Shown here piece after piece: positions 33,300 through 45,585 of a stretch of 64,000 nt of DNA. Made by a program: the position numbers and the translations under genes. The number at the start of each line of letters is the position of its first letter. The first letter of the stretch is position 1. The notes beneath the pieces are model-generated. The model made no database searches. It saw nothing but the letters and a program-made list of their open reading frames with translations, and was not told where the DNA came from. The DNA is taken from contig NC_081555.1 of NCBI RefSeq assembly GCF_963082655.1, forward strand, positions 21,738,643 through 21,802,642. Direction: 5' to 3'. The DNA comes from Stomoxys calcitrans (lineage: Eukaryota; Arthropoda; Insecta; Diptera; Muscidae).

Positions 33300-34380
33300 T
33301 TTTATTATACCTTCCACCATAGGAAAGGGGTATACTAATTTCGTCATTCTGCTTGTAACATCTCGAAATATTCGTCTAAGACCTCATAAAGTACGTACAT
33401 TCTTGATCGTCAAGATATTTTAAGTCGATCTAGCCATCTGACTGTCTGTTTGTCGAAAGCATGCTCGAAGAAGTAAAGCTAGGCGCATGAAATTTTGCAC
33501 AAATACTTGATATTTATATTGTTAATTGGCCATATCAGTCCATATTTGATATAGCTGCCATATGAACCGATCTTGAATTTTGACTTCATGAGCCACTAGA
33601 GGGCGCAATTCTTATGCAATTTGGTTGAAATTTAGCTGTTTGGTTGGGTTTGGTGTATGTTGAAGATCATGGGACAAACCGTTGCACAAAATTTCAGCCA
33701 AATCGAAAAGAATTGAGCCCTGTTGAGGCCTAAGAAGTCAAGATCATAGATCGGCTTATATGGCAGCTATATCATGTTATGGACCGTTGTTGGAAGTAAT
33801 AATAAAACACTTCATGCACAATTTCAGCCAATGAGAGGATGAGAATTTCGCCCTCTAGTAGCTCAAGAAGTCTAGATCCAAGATCGGTTTATAAGGGAGC
33901 TATATCTGGTTATAAACCGATTCAGACCATATTTGGTAAACATGTTGAAGGTCATAGGTGAATTTGTTGTACAAAGTTTCAGCCAAATTGGATAAAGATT
34001 GCGCCATCTACAGGCTCAAAAAGTATAATCGGTTAATATGGGAGCTCTGTTAGGTTTTAAACCGACCTTGATCATATTTGGCATAATTGTTGGAAGTCGA
34101 AACAAAAGGCTTGATGCAGAATTTCGGAAAAATCGAATATCCGTTTATATGGCAGCTATATCAAGTTATGAATCGACTTCTACCATACTTAACACAGTTG
34201 TTGGAAGTCGCAACAAAACACCTCATACATGCTCCGTCTAGAGGCTAAAGAAATCAAAATCCAAAATTGTTTTATGTGGCGGCTATATGAAAAAATGGAC
34301 CGATGTTTTTTTATGTTTTTTTATATTGAATTTGACAGTATTCCGTATGAAGAGCTGAACAGAACACTCAGTAATTCATT
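33300..34380. repeat. Muscid interspersed repeat with internal orientation switch
   Basis: Begins 'tataccttccaccatagg' and runs in the minus direction ('gatatagctgccatatgaac', 'gccactagagggcgcaattc') to about 33640. It then switches to plus-direction units ('atttcagccaaatcg', 'tatggcagctatatcatgtt') to about 34270. Units are 140-155 bp. Confidence 0.85.
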
Positions 34381-34414
34381 ATACCCTGGTTATTCACCTC
34401 CTTCGATAGTTGCA

Positions 34415-34660
34415 GTATGACCCCATTCAAGGATAGGAGTCCGAATTAACACTGCCTTTCATTATACCACTATCCATATCTACTGGGGTTAACTCCCGTC
34501 TTCGCTCCCACAGACGTCGGAGCCACAGCGGCTTACGGCTTCTTGCTTCCGTCTTCCTCTTGCTGTAAAGGTATGGTTGCAGTATAACCCCATTCAGAGA
34601 GGGGAGTCCGAATTCCGTTCTTACTATATACAGCATTTCATTATACCAATGCTCCCATAT
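34415..34660. repeat. Tandem duplication, ~152-bp step
   Basis: 'gttgcagtatgaccccattc' ... 'ttcattatacca' at 34408-34470 recurs as 'gttgcagtataaccccattc' ... 'tttcattataccaatg' at 34573-34650. A GC-richer piece ('cccacagacgtcggagccac') lies between the copies. Confidence 0.55.
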
Positions 34661-36492
34661 GTTAGCACTAATCTTATGATGACTGTTTACATCTTTTTGA
34701 GCTAACTTTTCAATTCTTAACGAGCCTTAAGACTTTTTCGCTCCTTAGACCTAGGCCTAGACAGTAAAACGATAGCAGACGCAAGGCCGTCAGTCATATT
34801 GTGGATAACTTTTTCCACTTTGAGGGTAAAACCACTAGGACTTCCCTTCAAGCCCTCGGTATGTTAAAAAATTTCAGGCTAATCTTAAAAATCTCTTAGC
34901 CACAGTACAATAAACCCAAGAGATTTTTGCCAGGACAATTAAGGTCGTTTATGCTTGCAGATGTTATTGTGAATTAATTAACTGTTATTGGGGATTAATG
35001 TAAGTGGCAACTCTGAATTAAGACTTTTGACAGTTGCATCGCAACATCGCAAGCTTTGGTTCAATTTCCTTGATAGCAAAATGTGTTTGATATTACTATG
35101 GAATATGTTGCATATATGAAAATCCGTCATTAATAAATGTTTACCCTTTAGATGTTGTCTGTTATGTGTCTCACAAATTTCCCCTCATGTTGAATGATTG
35201 CCCAGTGGGAAATCCCTCTGCAACAAATTCATGTAATATTTTTACTCCACCCTGGGAGCACAAGGGAGTTGCGTGTTGTGTACCATTATGAATTAGCACT
35301 ATAGTAAGAGAGAGAGAGAGATAGATAGAGTAGACTGTGGTCTAACGCATCATTGTTGTTTGAGTCTTTTTTTTAGGTAAATGTTTGTGCAATCGATCAT
35401 TTGCTGGAAATGGGCCAATGCCCATGTCATAGAAGAATCGTACATTCTCTCCCCCAAAAACTGAGACTCCGCTATCTGGATCACGATTCCATTGTTCTGG
35501 GAAGTAGAAAAACGTTTTTGTTTTTCGTTTTCATTTGTTTTTGTGGCATGACAACATGTTCATTTCCCAATAGTAAGCAGTCTTGTTAAAGTGTTATCGT
35601 AAACTCAGATATTAAAAAATTACAAAAAAGAAAAAAAAATGATTGTGGCACTATGATTTTTCATAGGAAATAATTCAATCAAACTTGAATACCGTCACCA
35701 TCAACATGGCATCATGCCATGCAAGAATGAATGCACTATCGTCAATTACATCCAAAACAAAATTTCTGTAATCGCTGTTCGTTTGGATGAATGAGAGGCA
35801 GTTTATTCTCCGCATGCTGCATTGAATTGGATTGCGCATAAATAATCTCGTAACGATTTGTAAGCTGTAAAATAAATGAAATTTTCTACTGTGCATCGCC
35901 TAGCATATACCCACCATTCATTGAGTTTCTCCTACTCTTTGTTCCACATTTGTGTGGTGACCAACAACTCGACGTGGTGGCGATGATAATGTTAAGTCGA
36001 GACCAGCACACAACTGGTACGTGCTGCAAGCGCATAAAACTCCTCAGCAACAACAAAAAGATTTTAACCAACTTGCGCAGGCGACAAACGGCCTAAAAAA
36101 TTGTTTTAATGAACATGGGAAATGTGGGGGTAAGAGGTGAGTTGCCGTTTCACTCCAGAAACTAGAGATGATAAAGCTATTCTTGTGGTACCATTCTAGA
36201 TACTTATTGCAACTGATCGAAATTGGCAACTACATATTATTGTCAAAGAAAAGTTGTCAAACTTATGATATGTTTATGTAAGAAGGAGGATAGTATAGCG
36301 TTCGGTATTATAACGGGACACATAGGACTACCAGCTCATTTATTTTAAATAGTTGCTGCAGGTGATAGCGTGTGAAGGGCATGTAGGGAAGATAATGAGA
36401 CGTTGCAAGTTTCTTACGTCATTGCCCGGCTTTCGCGGCTAACAGACTCCGGCGCTTACTTGCGGACACATCACCAGACTTGAACCAACACG
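34661..36492. other. Unassigned DNA, no gene recognised
   Basis: No exon is supported. A GA dinucleotide run occurs at 35308-35332 and 'gtggcaactctgaat' at about 35007. Confidence 0.45.
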
Positions 36493-36775
36493 GAATTGTT
36501 GAACATTCCACTAAGGAACAGGGGCAAACTTCTCACATATCAATGAGTGCAGTCCGATTAAAATTTTAGCTCAATGATAAGGGGCCTCCTTATTATAGCC
36601 GAGTCCGAACGACGTGCCGCAGTGCGACACCTCTTTGGAGAGAAGTTTTACATGGCATAGTACCTCAGAAATGTTGCCAGCAGTAGGAGGGGAAAACCAC
36701 CGCTGACAATTTTTCTGATGGTCTCGCCAGGATTCGAACGCAGGCGTTCATGCTAACCTCTGCGCTACGGTGGCC
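36493..36775 (-). mobile_element. tRNA-derived SINE, reverse orientation
   Basis: Same family as 12063-12370, read on the minus strand: head 'ggccaccgtagcgcagaggt', body 'tttcagcggtggttttcc'-like, 'aggaggccccttatcattga' and 'gcccctgttccttagtgga'. A dozen bases around the anticodon region are deleted. The B-box reads 'cgttcgaatcc'. Confidence 0.82.
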
Positions 36776-36899
36776 CCAATTGGAATTGCTGACTTAGATT
36801 CTCTTTTTTCGAGGTATATGTCAATAGTGGCATGGGGCGGATTAATATCTGCACCCTCTTTTCAACCTTACCAAACCTAACATGTAATAGATTGAATGG

Positions 36900-38140
36900 G
36901 TAGCATACCTTCAAGGCGATTTTATTATTTGGTCGATTTTTGGACTAGCGAGAATAAACTAAAATGGTGTGAATACCTAGAAAACCCTCCCGCAAGCTCG
37001 TATGTGCCTTCACCGAATCTAAAAGCGCTCTCCGTCGGAACCATCCAGTCACGTTCACAAATCCCAGGGGTACGTTCGCAAGACCACGCAGATCGCAAAA
37101 GAATCGCCCCCCAGAAAGGAGAGCTAGCGTCCCTGCAGACCCGGTCATGAACAGAGCAGGGGCTTGATAATTTCCTCCTCATCCTCATCAAGACAACTCC
37201 TGCAGAAGTCATTTGCATGCTCGACGCCATGCAGACTATTATATAGTGTCCGATTATGACTCCTGTCAAGGTGCTCAGCAACCTCTAATCGAAGGCCAGT
37301 AACTTTTTCGTCCTCCTCCAGTCGATGACAGGCCGAAGCGCTTTATTGGCCCAGGGGTACGTTCGAAAGACCACGCAAATCGCAAAAAAAGCGCCCCCCA
37401 AAAAGGAGAGCTTGCGTCCCTGCAGACCCGGTCATGAACAGAACAGGTGCTTGATAGTCTCCTCCTCATCCTCATCAAGATAAACCGATTTCGGATCTTG
37501 ACTTCTTGAGTCGCTAGAGGGTGCAATAGCTATCCAATTTGGCTGTAATTTTGCATGAACTGTTTTGGCTTGACCATCAACAACTGCGATAAGTGTGGTC
37601 CTGAATAGCATAGCAATTCTTGTCCATTGTCCTTTGTTTGTCTTTTAAGAGATATCGGTCAAAGAAATTGACAAATACGATCCATGGTGGAGAGTATACA
37701 ATAAGATAAACCCCCTGTCACTCCACGGGGTTTAGTGGGACCTCGAAACCGCTTCCGCACAACTCCACCTTCTTTGGTCGGAAAATTAGGACTCCACAAG
37801 ATAATGGGTAACATGATAGTTAGCAGCAACAGATTTTAACATAAACAAGTAGAAGCGTGCTAAGTTCGGCCGAGCCGAATCTTATATACCCTCCACCATG
37901 GATCGTATTTGTCAAGTTCTTTGGCCGATATCTCTTTAAAGACAAACATAAGTCATTGTGCGGCATTTGCATGCGCGCCGCCATGCGGACTATCACATAA
38001 TGTCCGATTATGACTCCTGTCAAGGTGCTCAGCGACCTCTAATCGAAGGCCAGTAACTTCTTCATCCTCCTCCAGTCGATGACAGGCCAAAGCGTTTTAG
38101 CGGCCCGACAACAATCCGCCCAGTCTCATCTCGCCACCGA
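36900..38140 (-). pseudogene. Non-LTR retrotransposon 3' end, internally duplicated
   Basis: The minus strand reads LSTLTGVIIGHY (twice, near 37250 and 38010), DEEEETIK-like acidic codons, CSVHDRVCRDASSPFWGA (twice, near 37130 and 37420), FCDLRGLANV and FRRRALLDS. This is the C-terminal region after the RNase H domain of I/Jockey-like elements. A ~130-bp block is duplicated with a 768-bp offset (37206 and 37974). A second block is duplicated with a 285-bp offset (37068 and 37353). Muscid repeat fragments are inserted at 37480-37560 and 37845-37960. Confidence 0.72.
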
Positions 38141-38159
38141 CCACGCTTTGACCATCTCA

Positions 38160-38960
38160 TTTACTAAGTTCAGTAGCTTAACAAACGGCACATAGGCATG
38201 ACCGGACTGAAAGACCGTGTATTCGTCCGGTATTCTCGGAGACATAACGATATTGGGTGCGTTGGAGTAAACCTCCAATCCAGTTCTGACTCCATCTTCG
38301 AGCCATTACACAGATCGAGGTCTCATCTTCCTCCTGGGATGGCTGCCGAAAATTTCATCGGATTATTGGTTTATATGGGATCGGTTATGAACCGACTTAT
38401 GTCATACTTGACACGGATGTTGCAGATAGAAAAAAGTCTTCACCGGTGTCTTCTCTAAATTGCGGGCAAGAAAATGTTTTCAACCGTCTCTAACTTCTCA
38501 TCATCCTCACATACACTGCGGCAGTCCGCAGTTTACTGTGTACAGTGCCATCTCCGCTATTCCGATAATGGCTTGACAGTCTTCCCCATGACTATAAACG
38601 GTAGCCACTTTTGCAAATCGTCTCCAGAAACTTCAAAATCGCGAAGACTTCCGTTTTAAGGACACTGCACCTGTCAGTAAGCCTATATGACCCCCATTCC
38701 TTACTCAAAGAAGTCTCATGCCCTTTTGTCCCAATCCAACCTTGCTCCATCCTTTTATTCACAATGTCCATCAAAATGCGGGGTGCCGCTAGCCCTGTAC
38801 TCCGTCCTGGAAAAGAATATGCATTCCGCCAACAAAAGAAGGATCTTCTGGTACATAGTCCGTCGCTCCGCATATACCCTGCTGCCGTCTTCCAGAGATA
38901 TAATCCATCGTTTAATCCATACCATACAGGTGACATCGTATCAAATTCGCGTAAAGTCTG
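38160..38960 (-). pseudogene. RNase H-like domain of the same non-LTR retrotransposon
   Basis: The minus-strand frame at 38592-38936 ends in SYRLTDRCSVLKTEVFAILK, the helix segment (..CSV.QAEV.AI..) of retrotransposon RNase H. A second minus-strand remnant with DGSKMESELDW lies near 38290. Order on the minus strand (RNase H, then the C-terminal zone at 36.9-38.1 kb) is that of an intact element, so the two were probably one element. Confidence 0.65.
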
Positions 38961-40380
38961 AGAATGTCCGAACTCCCCGATCTATCGATTTGATATTCTT
39001 GGTCCGAATCGGTCATAAATCTGACATAGTTCCAAATCTTTTGATTTCCGTATAATATTTTCTTGAAAATAGATTTGGTTACCTTACCTATCCAAAAAAA
39101 GTACCTTTTTCATGCTCAACACCACAAGGGGTACTTTATTCCATAAGAACTTTTTTTTTTATCATCTATGCCAGTCAGCCATTGGAGGCGGTCGTGCTGC
39201 ATTTGTTCGAACGTCATTTGCCCATATATAAAGCAAAGTAAATGAAAGCAACAACAATGTCATTTAAATACGTGACTTTTTTTACTTTTAAAGTTTTTCC
39301 ATGCATTCATTCATGCCTCTGTCCGTCCGCCCGTCTGTCCATACGTCTTTCTTCTTCAACTATCATGGCATGAACATGTTAGTATTATTATTATTATTGT
39401 CACAAAACGTTTGTAAATGAAAAGAGAGAAACAGAAGAGGGAGGAGGAGTTGAACATCGAACGAGAACAAAGTCCGAAAAACGTGCTACAACTATGTAAT
39501 ATCCTTTTCTTTTGTTCTTCTCCATATGTTCCGTCCATCAACTTTTGTAGTCACCTTTTTGTGTGCCGCATCTATATAGTTTTAGTCCCTGCAACACCTT
39601 CGCATGTACATTTTAATTCCATTGTCACGAAAACGTTTTGAAATGTCAGCCAGAGAGTGAAAGAGAGAGAGAAAGAGCTCGCCAACAGCTGTGGTTAATT
39701 ATTGAGACAACAAACGGTTTCAAGGTTATTAGTCAAACTAGCAACGCAGTAAGGATAGCCGCACAAAAACCTACACAACACCCAACGTAAGAAGGCACAA
39801 AACATGCATTGATAATAAGGCGTGAAGATTTGAATACGGGCCACAATTGCCTTTGGGTGTTATGCTCTCCTCAGGAGACCAAATGACCGTTCACAAATAA
39901 AATCGAAGATCATTTAATGACTAAATGACCCTTGGGCAACAACTTCTTAGATCATTAAAGATTCACAGAGTGAGTGCTGCCACTAAATATAGCCTACAGC
40001 GGCACCATATAAACACCAACACCAATATCAGCTGACTAGACACATGGATGACATTTCAATACCTAAATTTGTAAGAAAATGTTTCACACTGTTTTGCAAA
40101 AGGCCATACAAAAATAGTATCCAACAGAGCTGAAGTGGAGTTTGGCAATATAACCATCAATTTTAGGTAACGGCAAAAAGAATTGAAAAAATAAAAGGTT
40201 TAGGAAGAGAAAAAAAACTGATGATAATGGAATTAAATATCATTATCAAGGTCAACTTTATTAGGCATACAACCAAAATAGTAAACTACATATGTGATAA
40301 CTAAAATAGTAAACTACATACACATAGTGGAGCAAGAACAAAATAGTGTCAACTAGTTTATTTCAGATCTGTTTTTAGGA
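38961..40380. other. Unassigned DNA, no gene recognised
   Basis: No exon or repeat family that I can name. A short muscid-repeat-like fragment lies at about 38360-38420, just upstream of this stretch, and 'gtccgtccgcccgtctgtcc' near 39320. Confidence 0.4.
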
Positions 40381-43150
40381 TCTAACTTAGGGAGGCGGTT
40401 TTTCTCCAAACTCGGCGATCTTGCAGATGTGTCTCTCATGTAAGCGTAGACAAGCAGAACCACTGGCACTCACTCACAGAATAAAAACACTCAGCTAAGC
40501 GTTGACCAATTCCGGTTGATGGTTCCGGTGATGCACATAAGAGTCGGCGTGCAGTCTATACGACGCTTTCCACATTCTCTCTTCTTATAATTCATCTTAT
40601 ATTTCACACTTTTTCTTAACCTTTTCACCAGCGGTTTGTTATCACTGGGGTATCACAATGGGGTAGACTGGGCTCTAAATGAACTCACCTTTCATGGGAG
40701 GCTACCCATACAACCTAAACATGCTAGGACGAGCTGGTCTATTTGCTTTCGGCAAAGGATCCGTATTTTGAAGGAAGTTAACACTGGGCACTATTCCGGG
40801 GCACATGGACATCCCTTCTAATAATAATGGTAGACAATGCTTTTACAAGGATGCTTTGTTCATACCCTGGTCCGCAGCAAATAAGACTCTCCACCTTGCG
40901 GAGGTGTTTTTTCCAATCTCAGAGACCTTACTAATGCATTTTTTTATCAATCTTTAAAAAACAATAAAAAGACGGAAAGTTTCCTAAAGCGTTATTGGCT
41001 TTTCCTGCAAGACTATAAACACCTCTGCGCGTACGATCCAATACTTCTCCAGATATGTCCATAATTGCAGGAGCATACTTTTTAAATTCTACGTCTCCTG
41101 ATTTAAGGACTTCCAATACCGACTCCTGTTGAATACTGGGTCATACAATTTCCTGTAAAATAACGCTGTTAGAGTCTAAACCCAATCAAATGGTCTGGAG
41201 CAAGCTGTCTCTTCATTTTTGAGAAGATGCAGAAAACGAAAGCTGCTGGCGTCTACTGTTTTCTATTCTGTTTTATTTTTCCCGCGTCGCTCTCAATGTT
41301 CTCTCTTTTTTGCACATTTCTCTTCAGTATTGCCTCATTTTCAGTGTTGTCAACAGTTTTAGCACCAGTCTCCCGTTTTTGTTTATTTACTTAAATTTGA
41401 CTCCAGACTTCATTCTCTTATTTGGCTTTGCCGATTTGATTTTTTTAGTTTGTCTTCAAAACTCTGACTGGACTTAGACTCTGTTGAAGTATTTACTGAG
41501 TTGATCGTCAGCATATGAAGACTAAATGTTTACTTTTACCTCCTGTATTTTTTTCCTGGAAAATTATAGCGGCAACTGTTTGATTATCAGCTTCTTTTAA
41601 GAAAGTAAACAGTTTGAAATTCTTTACCGCCAAACGTTATTTAAATTGTCTGGTAACTTTGTTAGCAAACTGAGGCTCACATTGGTGACCAACAGCTGCT
41701 AATGACAAAGGCATGTTAAAATCGGTGTTTGCATCTAGTGGTGGTAGCACTTGTGATCTTCAAAGGAAAGAAAGGAAAAGAAAAAAGAGAGTTTACATTT
41801 CATTATCGAATAACAAGGATGTTTTTTAATGTTTTAAGTTCTGATCCAAAAGAATAACAAATCATTTAAATAATTTTGATTTTTCATCTTTTAATCTTGT
41901 TAAATGACTGGTAGGGAGTTGTTTTGGTAATAACAGCTTTGATTACAAATTATGGCTTTTATTCACTACTCATCTTTATCTACTTTATCTTGCGACCAGT
42001 ATTGATAATAATATAGCTCTAGGTAGATACTAAAGGGCTTAAAGTTTTCAATACCACAACCTTCAGTTGATTTACTGATAAGTCTATGATTTTCTCTGAC
42101 CAATGCATTCATTCATTCACCTTGAGGCCAAGTCATTGGTGTTAGGTTTCGACTTTGCGCGTTTGCATGTAGGTTTCTTCTCTGTAACAATTCCCCCAGC
42201 AAAAATTACTGATGGTGTCCCGATAAAACCCCAGCTTAGATGTTGTAACTGCAGAGACAAATTTTCATAGCGATGTACACCCACATACATATATAGGTAC
42301 AAATGGTTGGGCTAGAATCAATGACACTTTTGCCACCTAAGTAAAGAGGAAGTTAAAGCTTTGAACAACAACAACAACAACTCTAAACCTAGCAATTATA
42401 CATTACCAATTTCAATTTAGAGGGCGAAAGCTTGAATAGCATTTGAAAATAGTAATTCTCAGCACATACCAATCATAACTTCCGTTTTATACAAATTTAC
42501 AATAATGATTGCATTTCAATAAAGTGTGCATATGTGTGTATGTTGGGTACGTACCACCTCCAACGATCAATGACCATTATAATTTCTATTGTATTTCATC
42601 ATTGCCGTTGTCTTCTCCACTCACGATCGAATGACGCCAACGACGCTGCCCTATCATCCATACCACGTTTTGTGGAAACCATGATGATGGCTATTGGATA
42701 TTCAGTCTCTCCCTAGTGACCATATGTCACATGTATGCATGCGTATGTGTTTTGACACTAATTTATGTAGACGCCGCCATTGCCTTGCGAACCGAGACAA
42801 CAACGGTGGCTATGAATCCGTGTACGGCGACACCAGCCCAGCAATGCCAACAAAACGGCTAACGTTTTGGTCGATTTTCTACGATATGTAGGCATGTAAA
42901 AATACTGTAACGATATTTACTACGCGCCTATTATCTTTATAGTGAAAATAGTGTTGCCACAATCTTTGGTGATTTAAGACACAGATAACATTTATGGCAA
43001 CTCTAAATTAAAGAATAAAAATACAAGCTGTGGATGCTGAACAAAATCGACCAGTAATTCAGCAGAAAGGATATTAAAACGACAGGCGAATCCAAATAAG
43101 ATAATACCCTTTACCAATGTTGTGGTGTAGGGTATAATGATATGCCCAGG
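40381..43150. other. Unassigned DNA with one coding-like minus-strand stretch
   Basis: At 40931-41140 the minus strand encodes SVLEVLKSGDVEFKKYAP and then IMDISGEVLDRTRRGVYSLA, with even codon use. It has no ATG start (the frame opens after TGA) and no family that I recognise; a transposon-derived fragment is the likeliest source. Words AGTGTTGTCA (41343) and AGTGTTGCCA (42950-42959) occur. CAA repeats lie at 42365-42380. Confidence 0.35.
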
Positions 43151-43199
43151 CAAATCGACAGTTTATAAGCGCACCCCCCAATTTGTTTAATTTTTTGGT

Positions 43200-43530
43200 A
43201 AAGGTAAAAAATTCTTAAGACTCAGTAGGTCCTCCCGGGTCCAATTTTTAGACATGTTTTTGCATATTTGTAATCTACTCGGTAATACCTTTCATTTGAT
43301 ATTCATATTGCTTAGGTTGGCCTCTGGGGGGCCTTTTCCCCCAAAAAGGGACTTCGGATTCGTGTTCCAGGGGTCAACCCACATCAACACACCAAATCAA
43401 CCCACATCAGCGAAATCGGAGGTGCGCCCTATGAAGTGCAGTTTTGTCGATTTAAGTTATTGTCTGCTGCTGCCCATATTGGCATGCATGTCGGAATGTC
43501 TTTTTCAAATAGAAAAACACCAGTCATAGA
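43200..43530. repeat. Interspersed repeat fragment shared with 19.25-19.57 kb
   Basis: Contains 'aggttggcctctggggggcc', 'aaaagggacttcgg', 'ccaggggtcaacccacatca' and 'tcagcgaaatcggaggtgcg'. The open frame at 43254-43529 lies wholly in it and has no known domain. Confidence 0.5.
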
Positions 43531-43534
43531 AATA

Positions 43535-44612
43535 GACCACCTCCACAATTTCAGTCAAATCGAGTAATAATTGCGCCCTCCAAAGGCTTAAAAAGTCAAG
43601 CTGGGAGATCGGTTTATATGGCAGCTATGCCAGGTTATAAACCGATTTGGACCATACTTGAAACAGTTGTTGGCAGTCATACTAAAATGAAATATGCAAA
43701 ATTTCAACCAAATTGGATAAGAATTGCGCCCTCTAGAAGCTCCAAAAATCTAATCGGGAGATCGGTTTATATGGTAGCTATATCAGGTTAGCTATTCAGA
43801 TTTAGACCATACCTAGCACAGTTGTTGGAAGTTATTCTTCAACGACATTTGCAAAATTTTAGCCAAATCGGATAAGAATTGCGCCCTCTTGAAGCCCAAG
43901 TGGTCTAATCGTGAGATCGATTTATATGACGGCTATGTAAGGATGTGGACTGATTTAGACCATACTTGAAACAGTTGTTGAAAATCAAAATAAAACACTT
44001 CATGCAAAATTTCGCCCAAGAATTGCGCCCTCTAGAAGCACAAGAAGTCAAAACCCAAGATCGGCCCAGCTATATCCAGTTATGGACCGATTTCAACCAT
44101 TCTTCGCACAATTGTTGGAAGTCATACCAGAACACTTCATGCAAAGTTTCAGCCAAATCGGATGAGAACTGTGCCCTCTAGAGGCTCATGAATTCAAATC
44201 GGAAGAGTGGTTAATATGGAGGCTATATCAGGTTATGGATAACATAACACTTCATGCTAAATTTCAGGCAAATCGGACAAGAGTTGCGCCCTCTAAAAGC
44301 TCAGGAAGTCAAGACCCATGGTCGGTTGATATGGCAGCCATATCAAAACATTGGCCAATATGGCCCATTTACAATCCCTACCGACCTACACTAATAAGAA
44401 GTATTTGTGCAAAATTTCAAGAGCCTAGCTTTTCTCCTTCGATAGTTAGCGTGCTTTCGACAGACGGGCGGAAGGCTAGACCGACTGACGACATGACGAA
44501 TGTCATGACGATCAAGAATATATATACTTTATGGGGTCTTAGACGCATATTTCGAGGGGTTACAAACGGAATCACGAAATTAGTATACCCCTCATCCTAT
44601 AGTGGAGGATAT
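43535..44612 (+). repeat. Muscid interspersed repeat, well preserved plus-orientation block
   Basis: The clearest unit array of the family. 'ggtttatatgg' recurs at 43611, 43764 and 43919 (steps of 153 and 155 bp), each with 'aaccgatttggaccatactt', 'gaaacagttgttgg', 'caaaatttcaaccaaattgg' and 'gaattgcgccctctagaag'. It ends 'acaatccctaccgacctaca', 'gacgatcaagaatatatata' and 'tagtatacccctcatcctat', the mirrored outer signature. Confidence 0.9.
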
Positions 44613-45585
44613 AAAAACTACATAACTGTATCACTGCTGAAGTTTTCACATTTCCTTTCTAAAAGCCACAGCTTTCTTATGCGATCTTCCGATCTTTGAA
44701 AGGGTTATCAATCCCTAGGAGTGGAGTTATTCTAACACAAACTCTGCTCTAAAACACAACAAAAATCGCTGCTAACAGTAATATTGCTTTTTGTAGTATT
44801 CATCTGTCCGTTCACTTGCGTAGTTCTGTTGTGATCTTTCGTCTTTAGGAGTTTCCGCGTATATAACTCCCCACTGAGCCTAGCCGAGGCTAACTTTTAG
44901 TTACTTTTTAGTTTTTAGAGCGCACAACAAGCCGATTTCTGGCTTAGGTGTATGTCAATAGTGGCATGGAGCAGATTAATATCTACACCCTCTTTTCATC
45001 TTAACATAGCCTTGCCAGGTTTGTTTGTACCATCGCCGTTCTGCGCATTTCAATCCCTTGGTGAGAAGTGAAGTTATTCTAACACTACTTTGCCCTTAAA
45101 CACGACATGTGTGATTTCCACTCTCTCGGTAACTCTTTGGCGGGCTTGGGTCGTTATCCAGAGGAATTTGCCCTGGTTCCTTATTAAGTGAAACTGTACC
45201 AATTCAATTTCAATTTAATTTATTTTATTTTCTATACGTACCTATAATTTTTTGTTCTATGAGAATTTCCAAAAATTTGTTTCCAAATAACCATAATGGC
45301 AACTCTACAGTCAGCGAAACTCTTCTGGTTTGTCTGGCATTATTTTAATATTGCGCACAACTTGCACGTTTTTGGCAAGAATGAAATGCAGCCGCAGCAG
45401 AAGCTAGCAAAGCTCGCTACACTACAACTATACACACACATGTCTATACACACTCTGGCAACGCAATCATAAAGTGTACAATGACACTTTTGTTTTGTTA
45501 ATGCAAGGAAGATGGTACGTTTAATACTTGCATTTCACACACACAGTGCTCTGGGGTAACCAACAGACTGCCGGTTGGTAAAGTA
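44613..45585. other. Unassigned DNA
   Basis: No gene is recognised. Words 'tggcaactctacagtcagcg' at 45298 and 'tctggcaacgcaatcataaa' at 45464 stand out against AT-rich surroundings. Confidence 0.4.

Noticed and set aside
43254..43529. 91-codon plus-strand ORF as a small secreted protein
   Set aside because: It lies wholly inside an interspersed repeat that also occurs at 19.25-19.57 kb.
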